A stretch of 64,000 nt of DNA. It comes from Lentisphaerae bacterium GWF2_57_35 (GTDB lineage: Bacteria; Verrucomicrobiota; Kiritimatiellia; CAIQIC01; GWF2-57-35). This document shows, piece by piece, positions 31,301 to 39,862 of the stretch; position 1 is the stretch's first letter; each line of letters begins with the position of its first letter. Location: assembly GCA_001804865.1 (NCBI GenBank), contig MHBK01000022.1, positions 1-64,000 of the forward strand. The letters run 5' to 3'. The notes below the pieces were generated by a model, which saw only the letters and a list, made by a program, of their open reading frames with translations, was not told the origin of the DNA and did no database searches. The position numbers were made by a program, and so were the translations under genes.

Positions 31301-34300
31301 GCAATGGATTTCCGGCCTTGATCACCCTGACCAATACGTGGCTGGACGGAACCAATGGCGCCATTCTGGCGGGTGCGGTGGCGTCTGATAACAGCGGGGT
31401 GGCGGTGAGTTCGGCCGGGGATGTGAACGGCGATGAATTGGCGGACTTTTTGATTGGCGCGACGGCGGCCGATCCGAGTGGCCGCAGCGCAGCCGGCGAG
31501 ACCTACCTGGTGTATGGCCGGAGCAACGGATTTCCGGCGCTGATCACGCTGACCAATTCCTGGCTGGACGGGACCAACGGCGTCATTCTGGCGGGCGCGG
31601 TGGCATCAGATGCCAACGGGACGTCCGTAAGTTCGGCGGGGGATGTAAATGGCGACGGGTTTGCGGATGTGCTGATAAGTGCGACAGGGGCCGATCCAGA
31701 GGGGCGTAGCACGGCTGGCGAGACGTACTTGGTGTATGGCCGGAATCATGGCCTGCCGGCGCTGATCACGCTGACCAATACGTGGCTGGACGGGATCAAC
31801 GGCGTCATTCTGGCGGGCGCGGTGGCGGGTGATTCCAGCGGGAAATCGGTGAGTTCGGCCGGGGATCTGAATGGCGATGGGTTGGCGGATGTGCTGATCG
31901 GCGCGACAGGCGCCGATCCGGAGGGGCGCAGTGGCGCGGGCGAAGCCTATCTGGTTTATGGCCGCGAAAGCGGTCTTCCGGCATTCATCACCTTGACCAA
32001 CTCATGGCTGGACGGAACTAACGGGATCGTAATGGCCGGCGCCAAGGCGAGTGATTACTGCGGCAAGGTGGTGAGTTCGGCCGGGGATGTGAATGGCGAT
32101 GGCGCCGTTGACTTCCTCGTTAGCGCGGAAGGGGCCGATCCGGGGGGGATCAACGCGGCCGGCGAAACGTATCTGATCTATGGGACGGCCTCCGAGCCAA
32201 GGCCGGGGGTCGTTCCCTCCAGCGGCTCGACGACCGGCGGCTACCCGGTGACGATCGTCGGCACGAACCTGTGCGACGGATCCGATGTGACCCTTGTAAC
32301 GTTGTGCGGCGTGACGGCGACGGTGGTCGGCGTCAGCGGTTCAACGCAAATTGTGGCGACCGCGGGTCAAGCGGCTGCGGTCGGCGCCGGCGATGTCCGT
32401 GTGTACTCGACGAGTTTCGGCGAGACGGTGAAGAGCAATGCGTTCACGTATCTGATGCCGCAGTTCCAACTGATCGGGACCAATGGCGCCGTTATCGTCA
32501 ACCATAACGCGGCTTCCGCCGCGGATGGCACGGACTTTGGGGCGTCGATCGTGGGGCAAGGTTCATTGACCAACACCTTCACCCTGACCAACAGCGGCAA
32601 CACCGCTTTGCTCATCGCCGGGGTCAGCACCAGCGGCGCGGGCTCGGCGTCCTTCACGGTCCTTGATGTCCCTGCCGTTCTTTCTTCCTCCGAAGCCGCC
32701 TCCTTCCGCATTGTTTTCACGCCGCAAGGCGGTCCGCAAAACGCGGCCATCGCCTTCATGCACAACGGTACGAACACCCCCTTCACGCTGAACGTGGCCG
32801 GCTACGGCTCCGGCGGCGGCATCCGGCTCTCGACGAACCTCTTGACGTTCACGGCGACGTATGCGGGTTCCAATCCGACGACGCAGACCGTGATCCTGGA
32901 CAACGTGGGCCTGAGCGGCTTTACCTACACGAATGCCATCGCCTACGGCTCCGGCGCGAGCGGGTGGTTCGCAAGCTTGCCGTCCGCCGGCGCGGTGGCG
33001 CTGGGCGGCGCGCGGACCTTGACCAACACGGCCAACATCGCCGGGCTCAATGCCGGGACTTACACGGCCACCAACCGCGTGACCGCGCCGGATGCAACGA
33101 ATAGTCCGCAGGCCTATGTGGTTCAGTTGACCGTCGCTCAGGCGGATCAGACGATCTCGTTCCCAGCCATCAGCAACAAGGTTGCTGCCGATCACTTCGT
33201 TCTTGATGCTTCTGCCGACAGCGGCTTGCCCGTGAGTTTCGCAGTAGCCGGCGGTCCCGCTTCCATTTCGACCACGACGAACGGTTCCGAGCTGTCCTTC
33301 TCAGGCGCGGGCCTTGTAGCGATCGTGGCTTCGCAGTCGGGCAACGGCAACTGGAACCCGGCGCCCAGCGTGACCAACACCTTCACCGTGACCAAGGCCA
33401 TGGCTTCAGTGACCCTCGCCAATCTGACGCAGATCTACAACGGTACGCCCCGCGTCGTATCCGTCCTTACCGTCCCTTCCGACCTTTCGGTCTTTTTGAC
33501 CTACAATGGCAGCACGAACGCGCCCATTAACAGCGGCAGCTACAGCGTGACGGGAACCGTCATCGAAGCGATGTATCAAGGCTCAGAGTTCGGGACGTTG
33601 GTGGTGAGCAAGGTCGGTCAATCGATCAACTTTCCGGCTATAGTCGATCAGTTCTGGACCAATCGCCTGGATCTTTCCGCGACAGCTTCCTCGGGGTTGC
33701 CGGTGAGCTTTGGCGTGGTCAGCGGCCCGGCCACTCTTACGGGGAGCACGAATTTGAGCTTCACGGGCTATGGCGCGGTTACGATCCTGGCGTCTCAAGG
33801 CGGAAATATCAACTGGCATGCGGCGACGGCGACCAACCTATTCCAAGTGTTGGGGCCTGGAATGGCCCTCTTAGGTACAAACGGCATGGCGATTGCCAAC
33901 GGCGAAGCGGCGTCCTCCGCAAAAGGCTCTGATTTTGGCGGACTCATCGTCGGTCATGCTCAGACTAATTTCTTCAGCATAACGAATAATGGCACGGCGA
34001 TCCTTCATATCAGCGGGGTAACGACGAGCGGCCCGGGCGCCGCATCTTTCCGGCTGGCCAATATTCCCTCCACCGTCAGCGTTGGAACGGCCGTTACGTT
34101 TGGCGTAGTGTTTACACCGCAGAGCGGCTCCAGTCTGGCGGCGGCGCTGAACTTTGCCAACGATGGCTTGATGACGCCCTATGTTTTAAATGTGGGCGGC
34201 CTAGGCCTGGGCGGCGGCATTCGGTTGTCAACGAACTGGCTGAGCTATGCCGCCACGTATCAAGGCTCCAGCCCAACGCCTCAATTCGTCCTGATGGACA

Positions 34301-37300
34301 ATGTGGGCGTTAGTTCCTTTACGTATACGAATACGATCGCCTATGGCGTCGGCGCAAGCAACTGGATGACGTCGTTGCCGAACGCCGGCACGGTGGCTCA
34401 AGGCGAAGCGGTTCTGTTGACCAACAGGGTGAACATCGGTGGGCTTAATGCCGGCCTGTACGATGCGACCAATTGGGTTGCCGCGCCGGACGCGACGAAC
34501 AGTCCGCAGGCCTGCACGATTCGACTGACCGTCGACAAGGCCAATCAGACGATCGTTTTCCCCGCCATCAGCAACCAAGTCGCCACCGATCAGTTCCTGT
34601 TGGATGCTTTTTCGGGAAGCGGCTTGCCCGTCAGCTTTGCCGTCGCCGGCGGCCCCGCTTCCATTGCGGGAACGACCAACGGGTATGAGCTGTCTTTCTC
34701 CGGCGCGGGCGTGGTAGCCATTGCGGCCTCGCAATCGGGCAACAGCAACTGGAACCCGGCGGTCAGCGTAACGAACACCTTCACCGTCGCCAAGGCCACG
34801 GCTTCGGTCACGCTCACCAATCTAGCCCAGACGTACAACGGCACGCCCCGCGTCGTATCCGTCCTCACCGTCCCTGCCGGCCTTTCGGTCCTTTTGACCT
34901 ACAATGGCAGCACGAACGCGCCCATTAACAGCGGCAACTACAGCGTGACGGGAACCGTTATCGAGACGATGTATCAGGGTTCGCAAGTTGGAACATTGGT
35001 CGTCAGCAAGGCCAGCCAAGCCTCGCTAATTTTCAACCCGGCCAGTCCGCAGGCCTATCAGACCACCAACGCCCTCAGCGCGGCCGGCGGGTCGGGCACG
35101 GGGATCGTGAGTTTTGCCGTTCTGTCCGGACCCGGTTTCTTGGTCAATGGTACAAACCTGACGATGACCAGCGGCATCGGCGCCGTGCGGGTTTGTGCCG
35201 CCAAAGCCGCGGACGCCTTATATAATGCGGTGAGCGTGACGGGATCCGTGACGGCCGTCAAAGCGGGTCAGACGGTAGGCTTCCCCGTCATTCCCGCTCA
35301 GGTCGCGACCAATGTGCTGGATCTGAGCGCAACGGCTTCGTCCGGGTTGCCGATCACGTTCAGCATCCTTTCAGGGCCCGCCGTGTTTATGAATACGAAC
35401 ATGACGCGCATAGCCTTTACCGATGCCGGGGTCGTGGTCTTGAGAGCTGGACAAGGCGGCGACGCCAATTGGAATGCGGCCGCCGCTACAAATACCTTCA
35501 GCGTAACCAAAGCTATTGCGATGGTTGTGTTGACCAACCTTAACCAGGTATACGACGGCACGGCAAAGCAGGTCGTTGTTTCGACGATGCCGACGGGTCT
35601 GACGGTGGGCGTGTCTTATCCCTCCGCGGGGACCGGCTTGCCGGTTAATGCGGGCAGTTATCCCGTGCAGGCCGACGTGCTTGAGGATTTGTACCAAGGC
35701 AGTGCGACGGGGATTTTGACCATCGCCCAAGCTGGCCAGACGATCGCGTTCGATCCGATCGGAAATCAAGCCATCACCAACCGCCTGGGCTTGCAGGCGA
35801 CGGCGTCGTCAGGATTGTCCGTCAGCTTCAGCGTCGGGAGCGGCCCGGCCGTGCTGGCAAACGGAACCAACCTGAGCTTTACGGCGACGGGCGCCGTCAG
35901 CCTCGTCGCTTCGCAAGCCGGCAACGCCAATTGGAATGCAGCGTCCAACGTTACGCGGACATTCAACGTGTCCCCGCTAAAGGCGATCGTCTCGAATCCG
36001 TTCCACACCAACGTGCAGGCGACCGTGGCGGACATGGGCGCGACGCTGGAGAACGTTCATGGAGCGAACGTGACGGAACGGGGAATTGTTTGGAGCACGA
36101 CGCAGGGCTTCGATCCGGCGATGGCGAGCAAGTCCGCCCAGACCGGCAGCTTTGGGGTGGGCGTTTGGACTCAGCAGATTGTTGAGCTAACCTCCGGCTT
36201 GACCAACTTCTACCGAGCCTACGCCGTCAACGCCGCGGGCGCCAGCTACACGGTTGAAGCCTGGGTGCTGATGAAGCCCGAGGCGCCGGTGGCCGAAGCG
36301 GCGACGGGCATTCAGCCCGACAGCTTCCAGGCGCATTGGCAGGCGGCCCAAGGCGCCACGAATTACCTGCTCGACGTCTCCGAGGACGACGAGTTCGGCA
36401 GCTTTGTCGCGGGCTACGACAACCGTGGGTTGGGCGCTGTGCAGTTGCATACGGTGACGGGGCTGACGGCGGGCCTGCTATATCACTACCGCCTCCGGGC
36501 GGAAAACGCGACGGGCGCGAGTACGAACTCCTCCGTTATCTGTGTCCTGACCTCGCCGCGCCTGACGATCCTGACCTGGCCGCGCGACGCGGGCCAGACG
36601 ATCCCGGCGCAGGGTTCCTACGTGGTCGAGTTCGGCACGCCGACGCAGGTAGTGACTTGGGCGAACACGGGTTATCAGTTTGCTTACTGGGAAGGCGCGG
36701 GCGGCATTCTGGTGGACGATTGCTACGCCCGGACTACGACGGCGACCGTGCTGATGAACTCGGTGCTGACAGCCTACTATCAGCAGCAAGCCGGGTTGGT
36801 GGATTGGACCTACACCGGATGGACCTTCGACCCCATTCACGTCACTCAGGTGGGCACGGCGCAGGTATGCAACAACTCCACCAACGGCACGCGGCTGATG
36901 GGTCCGTTCTGGTATTGTGTGCAAAGCAATGCCAATCATCGCTTGCGCTATCCCACGGGGACCGATGCGATCAGCGGCTGGCCCTACCTGGACGTGACCG
37001 CTCAGATTGAAGCGGGCGCCGGCGACGGCGTTCTCGATCCGGGCGAATGCGTGACGGTGACTAACATCATCTTCTACGCGAGATATTTCAAGCCCCCTTC
37101 GAATATTGTCTGGCAGTTGCGCGCCGTGGAACTTCCGCCGGCGGATAAGGCGGACACCGACAACGACGTGATGCCGGATGAATGGGAAGAGGCCTACACA
37201 GGCGTGCTCGATCCGCTTAATCCGATGGACGGCGTGGAAGATGCGGACCGCGACGGTATGTTAAACGAAGCGGAATGGGTCAGCGGCACCGATCCAACGG

Positions 37301-37539
37301 ATGCACATTCCATCTTTGCGGTGGAAACGCTGGGCCGACCCGATGGAACCGCGAACCTGCTGGTTTGGTCGAGCGCCACGGGTCGCGTCTACCGCTTGTT
37401 TGGAGCTACGAACGTTCTGGCGGACTACATCCTGATTCGAGACGGCATTCAAGCGACCCCCCCTGTGAATGTGATCACGGATGAGGTGTTCGGAGTGGAC
37501 GTCCAAGGCTATTATCGCATTGATGTGCAGAACCGGTAA
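28363..37539 (+). CDS. giant repeat-built surface protein (Kelch, IPT, ASH, FG-GAP, MBG, FN3 domains), 3058 aa
   Basis: Start is GTG 28363 with AAGGAGG upstream. A signal anchor lies at residues ~29-49 (FVVLLVCFAWFLMAAGLSWA). Then: Kelch-like propeller (~60-333, e.g. YVMGGTLD); IPT/TIG (~337-426); two ASH-like domains (~427-666); IPT (~667-746); Gly linker; seven 74-residue FG-GAP repeats (~759-1275, each with DVNGDG Ca sites); IPT (~1279-1366); a module of ASH, BACON-like and MBG domains (~1367-1830), repeated at ~1833-2220; more MBG-type units to ~2540; FN3 (~2636-2726); a Ca spacer (DTDNDVMPDEWEE, ~2927) and a terminal ~75-residue tail. Likely exported and surface-bound, for adhesion or matrix; a barrel protein gene follows 12 bp later. 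The tail may be a secretion signal. Confidence 0.9.
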   Translation: MDQNVAVVGRISFSRFHAAPFTLRRPSNRFVVLLVCFAWFLMAAGLSWAGTIFDNVTAGWVSDVSLPSGRYGMGYAMHSNNLYLVAGDGPNGPSNSVFRYDGGTSWVTCANLPVSDRRNPAVFSLGGKLYCAAGESNGWAQSTAHRFDGASWTAVSSLPSPRRDFGYAVLGNYAYIMGGMDGSANHMNTVYRFDGTSWTVGTALPLARNTFIAATIGGMLYVMGGTLDAGVQTTSILKFDGTTWTAAGNMPRWQYTPAVCVESNKTIVLIGGRDTSYNAITNIIAFDGTNWTERRGLSSAIERGHAAGILSNTLYVAGGREFFAPSASTRYYRQGSTGLTPTSGDQAGGFTVTIMGAGLGNGSDITNVTLCGVPASSVDSQSATQVVITASAASGPTSGAVRVFSTSQGETVKSNVFTYTYNGPIFAVYTDSTNWTYYIASGAAPTSTYKTHFGAVQMGRTYTNELVAAEDSGSFPISISTAEVVGAGAAAFSIGDMPLGLDSYGYSNFLVRFTPPSMGTYTASVLIVSDGQPNPFVLNLAGIATGAVPGLAVLGTNGASIASGEAADLAKGNAFGHSVVGSPLVRTFSLTNNGSSILSVSGWTTNGICNLRFAVSDLPASLGVGEMASFTVTYSPTEPGSCTAQLDIENDSPTPTYTLNLSGSAYQLSTNVGPYAGGNMITITNGHFGAITNILVGPAFLPVQPSASGANWFTIALPAAVGAGAVDIVVQTSDNGDTTLASAYTYHAQGVIGGGGGGSALPALITMTNTWLNGTNGFIMTGATASENSGRCASSAGDVNGDGFADLLVGAPDADPEGRSGAGVTYLLYGRSNGFPSLITLTNTWLDGTNGVILAGARASDFSGFAVSSAGDVNGDGFSDVLIGAKGADPAGRSGAGETYLVYGRSHGLPAFITLTNTWLDGTNGIILVGAAASDNSGTVVSSAGDVNGDGLADILIGANNADPEGRNAAGATYLVYGRSNGFPALITLTNTWLDGTNGAILAGAVASDNSGVAVSSAGDVNGDELADFLIGATAADPSGRSAAGETYLVYGRSNGFPALITLTNSWLDGTNGVILAGAVASDANGTSVSSAGDVNGDGFADVLISATGADPEGRSTAGETYLVYGRNHGLPALITLTNTWLDGINGVILAGAVAGDSSGKSVSSAGDLNGDGLADVLIGATGADPEGRSGAGEAYLVYGRESGLPAFITLTNSWLDGTNGIVMAGAKASDYCGKVVSSAGDVNGDGAVDFLVSAEGADPGGINAAGETYLIYGTASEPRPGVVPSSGSTTGGYPVTIVGTNLCDGSDVTLVTLCGVTATVVGVSGSTQIVATAGQAAAVGAGDVRVYSTSFGETVKSNAFTYLMPQFQLIGTNGAVIVNHNAASAADGTDFGASIVGQGSLTNTFTLTNSGNTALLIAGVSTSGAGSASFTVLDVPAVLSSSEAASFRIVFTPQGGPQNAAIAFMHNGTNTPFTLNVAGYGSGGGIRLSTNLLTFTATYAGSNPTTQTVILDNVGLSGFTYTNAIAYGSGASGWFASLPSAGAVALGGARTLTNTANIAGLNAGTYTATNRVTAPDATNSPQAYVVQLTVAQADQTISFPAISNKVAADHFVLDASADSGLPVSFAVAGGPASISTTTNGSELSFSGAGLVAIVASQSGNGNWNPAPSVTNTFTVTKAMASVTLANLTQIYNGTPRVVSVLTVPSDLSVFLTYNGSTNAPINSGSYSVTGTVIEAMYQGSEFGTLVVSKVGQSINFPAIVDQFWTNRLDLSATASSGLPVSFGVVSGPATLTGSTNLSFTGYGAVTILASQGGNINWHAATATNLFQVLGPGMALLGTNGMAIANGEAASSAKGSDFGGLIVGHAQTNFFSITNNGTAILHISGVTTSGPGAASFRLANIPSTVSVGTAVTFGVVFTPQSGSSLAAALNFANDGLMTPYVLNVGGLGLGGGIRLSTNWLSYAATYQGSSPTPQFVLMDNVGVSSFTYTNTIAYGVGASNWMTSLPNAGTVAQGEAVLLTNRVNIGGLNAGLYDATNWVAAPDATNSPQACTIRLTVDKANQTIVFPAISNQVATDQFLLDAFSGSGLPVSFAVAGGPASIAGTTNGYELSFSGAGVVAIAASQSGNSNWNPAVSVTNTFTVAKATASVTLTNLAQTYNGTPRVVSVLTVPAGLSVLLTYNGSTNAPINSGNYSVTGTVIETMYQGSQVGTLVVSKASQASLIFNPASPQAYQTTNALSAAGGSGTGIVSFAVLSGPGFLVNGTNLTMTSGIGAVRVCAAKAADALYNAVSVTGSVTAVKAGQTVGFPVIPAQVATNVLDLSATASSGLPITFSILSGPAVFMNTNMTRIAFTDAGVVVLRAGQGGDANWNAAAATNTFSVTKAIAMVVLTNLNQVYDGTAKQVVVSTMPTGLTVGVSYPSAGTGLPVNAGSYPVQADVLEDLYQGSATGILTIAQAGQTIAFDPIGNQAITNRLGLQATASSGLSVSFSVGSGPAVLANGTNLSFTATGAVSLVASQAGNANWNAASNVTRTFNVSPLKAIVSNPFHTNVQATVADMGATLENVHGANVTERGIVWSTTQGFDPAMASKSAQTGSFGVGVWTQQIVELTSGLTNFYRAYAVNAAGASYTVEAWVLMKPEAPVAEAATGIQPDSFQAHWQAAQGATNYLLDVSEDDEFGSFVAGYDNRGLGAVQLHTVTGLTAGLLYHYRLRAENATGASTNSSVICVLTSPRLTILTWPRDAGQTIPAQGSYVVEFGTPTQVVTWANTGYQFAYWEGAGGILVDDCYARTTTATVLMNSVLTAYYQQQAGLVDWTYTGWTFDPIHVTQVGTAQVCNNSTNGTRLMGPFWYCVQSNANHRLRYPTGTDAISGWPYLDVTAQIEAGAGDGVLDPGECVTVTNIIFYARYFKPPSNIVWQLRAVELPPADKADTDNDVMPDEWEEAYTGVLDPLNPMDGVEDADRDGMLNEAEWVSGTDPTDAHSIFAVETLGRPDGTANLLVWSSATGRVYRLFGATNVLADYILIRDGIQATPPVNVITDEVFGVDVQGYYRIDVQNR
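30637..32193 (+). repeat. seven tandem 222-bp (74-codon) FG-GAP repeats
   Basis: Seven in-frame units of about 222 bp start with a/tcaccctgacc-type sequence encoding LITLTNTWLDGTNG, pass through SSAGDVNGDG and end YLVYGRS. Protein identity is about 75-85% between units and DNA identity is also high. Such repeats can expand or contract by recombination and form integrin-alpha-like propellers; seven blades make one complete propeller. Confidence 0.85.
33391..35020 (+). repeat. 1398-bp in-frame tandem duplication inside the giant gene
   Basis: The stretch around 33430-33605 recurs at 34828-35003, offset 1398 bp (466 codons). The best-conserved part (acgccccgcgtcgtatccgt and the following ~130 bases) is nearly identical. 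It encodes the MBG domain (QIYNGTPRVVSVLTVP). The flanking ASH and BACON-like domains are also duplicated but more diverged, suggesting recent gene conversion at the MBG part. Confidence 0.75.
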
Positions 37540-37551
37540 AAGGAGCAACGA

Positions 37552-38871
37552 ATGAAAGTCTTCAATCTCTTCGGTCTGATACTGACGGGTTCGCTGGTCC
37601 TAAACGCCCAGGCCGGCGGTTGGCAGTGGAGTATCGAACCGCGCTACCGTGTGGGCATGAGTATGGAGCTGTCGGGCGCGGGCTATGCCAACGATTCGTC
37701 GTCGGCCGCCTTGCTGCCCGGGCGCAACTACCGCTCGGGCCTGAGCTGGCATGATGCGCCACGGCCGGATTCCGGCGTCGTCCGACCGCCTGCCGACGAC
37801 ATAACCCAGTTTGCCGATCGGACGTTCGACGATGGATATGTCCGGATTTGCCCGGACACCAATGAAGAGTTCCCCTATACGTGGTATTGGGGATGGGAGG
37901 ATGCCGGGCAGTACGATGGCGATGCCCAGCAACTGACCTTCACACGCAACAGTTCGACCTCCTCTCAAGGGTCTTATGCCGACGTGGCCGAGGGCCGGGA
38001 AGTGCGTTCTCGCACCGACGTGCTGTTTGACGAACCGCTTTCGGAGACGGAACATTTTTCGGCGCTAGGTGCGGAGTTGGCCGCACGGTATGCGATCTAT
38101 GAAAAGGGTAGCGCCCGCCTCGATCTGGCCTTGGGGCTGGCGGGGTGGTGGGGGCAGAAGGTTCATTTCGACGACTCGACCTTTGCCGCACATGTCCGGG
38201 AGGATCATTACGATGTGCACGCCATGCGAGTGTTTGAGTATGACTACTCGGGCTCGTACTCTGAAACCTACGTGTATGACGATCCCTTCGGTGTAGTGCC
38301 TGTCACCACGCCGCCATACAGTGGCTCATATGAAGACCCCGGCCCGATCATTAACGAACTGCCGACCTCCCGCGATGTGACGCAGACGGGTCTCACCGAG
38401 CGCAACGAGGAGACGGGATATGTCAGTATCCGCGAATATGTCGGCGGACGGAGTTGGGACGTGGCCAACGCCGTGCAGGTGAAGGCCGACGTCAACAATG
38501 CGGCCTTGCGGGTCGGCCTGGCCGGCGCCTACCTGGTGAAGAAAAACTTGCAGCTCTTTGTGCAGCCGCAACTCTCGTTCAATTATGTGCAGGCCTCCCT
38601 GGACCGCGTTGAACGGCTGACGGCCACTTCGGACGATGGATCGGCGACCACCCTGGCCGAATGGCGGGACAGCACGGACGAGGAGAAATGGGTTGTAGGC
38701 CTCGGCGTTCTCGGCGGAGTGAACATCCCCTTAACCTCGCGCTGGTTCGTGGAAGGTTCGGCCGGCTACGAATGGATGACGGAAAAGCCCTCCTTCGACG
38801 TGGGCCCCAGCACGGTCGAAATGGACTTGAGCGCCTTCGAGTTTCAGGCCGGCGTGGGCATGTCGCTTTAG
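37552..38871 (+). CDS. putative outer-membrane beta-barrel protein
   Basis: The 439-residue product has a signal peptide (LFGLILTGSLVLNAQA) and no internal hydrophobic helix. The mature part alternates polar and aromatic residues in strand-like segments (WQWSIEPRYRVGMSMELSG at the start, AALRVGLAGAYLVKKNLQLFVQPQLSFNYV later, split by turns) and ends FEFQAGVGMSL, resembling a C-terminal barrel strand although the last residue is not Phe. Ribosome site AAAGGAG lies 7 bases before ATG 37552. It follows the giant surface protein by 12 bp, so they are co-expressed; it may anchor or secrete the giant protein, which is inference. Confidence 0.7.
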   Translation: MKVFNLFGLILTGSLVLNAQAGGWQWSIEPRYRVGMSMELSGAGYANDSSSAALLPGRNYRSGLSWHDAPRPDSGVVRPPADDITQFADRTFDDGYVRICPDTNEEFPYTWYWGWEDAGQYDGDAQQLTFTRNSSTSSQGSYADVAEGREVRSRTDVLFDEPLSETEHFSALGAELAARYAIYEKGSARLDLALGLAGWWGQKVHFDDSTFAAHVREDHYDVHAMRVFEYDYSGSYSETYVYDDPFGVVPVTTPPYSGSYEDPGPIINELPTSRDVTQTGLTERNEETGYVSIREYVGGRSWDVANAVQVKADVNNAALRVGLAGAYLVKKNLQLFVQPQLSFNYVQASLDRVERLTATSDDGSATTLAEWRDSTDEEKWVVGLGVLGGVNIPLTSRWFVEGSAGYEWMTEKPSFDVGPSTVEMDLSAFEFQAGVGMSL

Positions 38872-38918
38872 GCCGTTTCGAAGCTTCCAAAAACAATGAA
38901 AACGGAGGATTGAATTTC

Positions 38919-39293
38919 ATGCACCCGATCGCAACCGCATCCGCTCCCAAGGCCATCGGGCCTTATTCTCAGGCCATACTTCAAAACGGAATGCTTTTCG
39001 TTTCGGGACAACTGGGGCTGAATCCAGCTACCGGAGAATTGGCCCCAACCTTTGAAGCGCAGACGGAACAAGTCTTTGCCAATCTCGAAGCTATTTTAAA
39101 GCAGGCCGGGATGGGATTTCAAAACGTGGTGAAAGTGTCTGTTTTCTTGCAAGACTTGTCGCAGTTCGCGTCCATGAACGCCATTTATGCCCGCTTCTTC
39201 AAAGAGCCCTATCCGGCCCGCGAAGCCGTTCAGGTCGCACGCTTGCCGAAAGACGGATTGATCGAGATCTCGCTCGTCGCCGTCAACCTGTAG
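38919..39293 (+). CDS. ridA: RidA-family enamine/imine deaminase
   Basis: The 124-residue product matches RidA/YjgF/UK114 in length and order: KAIGPYSQAI at the start, LFVSGQLGLNPATGEL, EAQTEQVFANLEAIL, VVKVSVFLQDLSQFASMNAIYARFF (split by a turn) and YPAREAVQVARLPKDGLIEIS, with the substrate-binding Arg in PAREAV. RidA hydrolyses reactive enamines such as 2-aminoacrylate. ATG 38919 is supported by CGGAGG and the family start; the longer upstream frame is a read-back. It is 47 bp after the barrel protein gene. Confidence 0.95.
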   Translation: MHPIATASAPKAIGPYSQAILQNGMLFVSGQLGLNPATGELAPTFEAQTEQVFANLEAILKQAGMGFQNVVKVSVFLQDLSQFASMNAIYARFFKEPYPAREAVQVARLPKDGLIEISLVAVNL

Positions 39294-39319
39294 CCGCCGC
39301 CGTAAGGCGGTGGTTGAGG

Positions 39320-39772
39320 TCACGACCCCAGCAACGTGTTGACGATCTGATTGACCAACTTGCCGTCGGCGCGGCCTTTGACGTGCGGCATGAGCGCTTG
39401 CATCACTTTGCCCATGTCCTTCTTGCCGGCGGCGCCGGTTTCCGCGATGCATTTCCGGACCAACTCTTCGATGCCGGCTTGATCGAGTTGTTGCGGCTGG
39501 TACTTCGTGAAAACGGCGATTTCATTCTCTTCTTTTTGCGCCAGGTCCTCGCGTCCGCCCTGTCGGAATTGTTCGACGGATTCCCGTCGTTGCTTGATGG
39601 CCTTGGCCACAACGGCGGCTACATCGGCGTCGGTGGGCTCGCGGCCTGCATTGATGGTGGCGTCCTTGATCTGGGCCAGCAGGGTGCGCAATGCCGTCAG
39701 TTTGTCCATTTCCTTCGCCTTCATGGCGATTTTGATGTCTTCCTGCAAATTCGTAAACGCGGGTGAACTCAT
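39320..39772 (-). CDS. yqeY: GatB/YqeY domain protein
   Basis: The 150-residue product is full length for YqeY: LQEDIKIAMKAKEMDKLTALR, then the hallmark LLAQIKDATINAGREPTD, KQRRESVEQFRQGGREDLAQKE, IAVFTKYQPQQLDQAGIEEL and the GKVMQALMPHVKGRADGKLV end shared with the tail of GatB. Such proteins bind tRNA and are often near amidotransferase functions; the exact role is unsettled. AAGGAGG precedes ATG 39772. It converges on ridA, with a short ccgccgccgtaaggcggtgg hairpin between. Confidence 0.93.
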   Translation of the reverse strand: MSSPAFTNLQEDIKIAMKAKEMDKLTALRTLLAQIKDATINAGREPTDADVAAVVAKAIKQRRESVEQFRQGGREDLAQKEENEIAVFTKYQPQQLDQAGIEELVRKCIAETGAAGKKDMGKVMQALMPHVKGRADGKLVNQIVNTLLGS

Positions 39773-39862
39773 GATGCCTCCTTAAAAAGTTGTTTGTAAA
39801 CTACGGCAAGAAAACAAGATTGGCAAGGGAAGAGGCATCTGAAATCTGAAATTCGAGATTCC

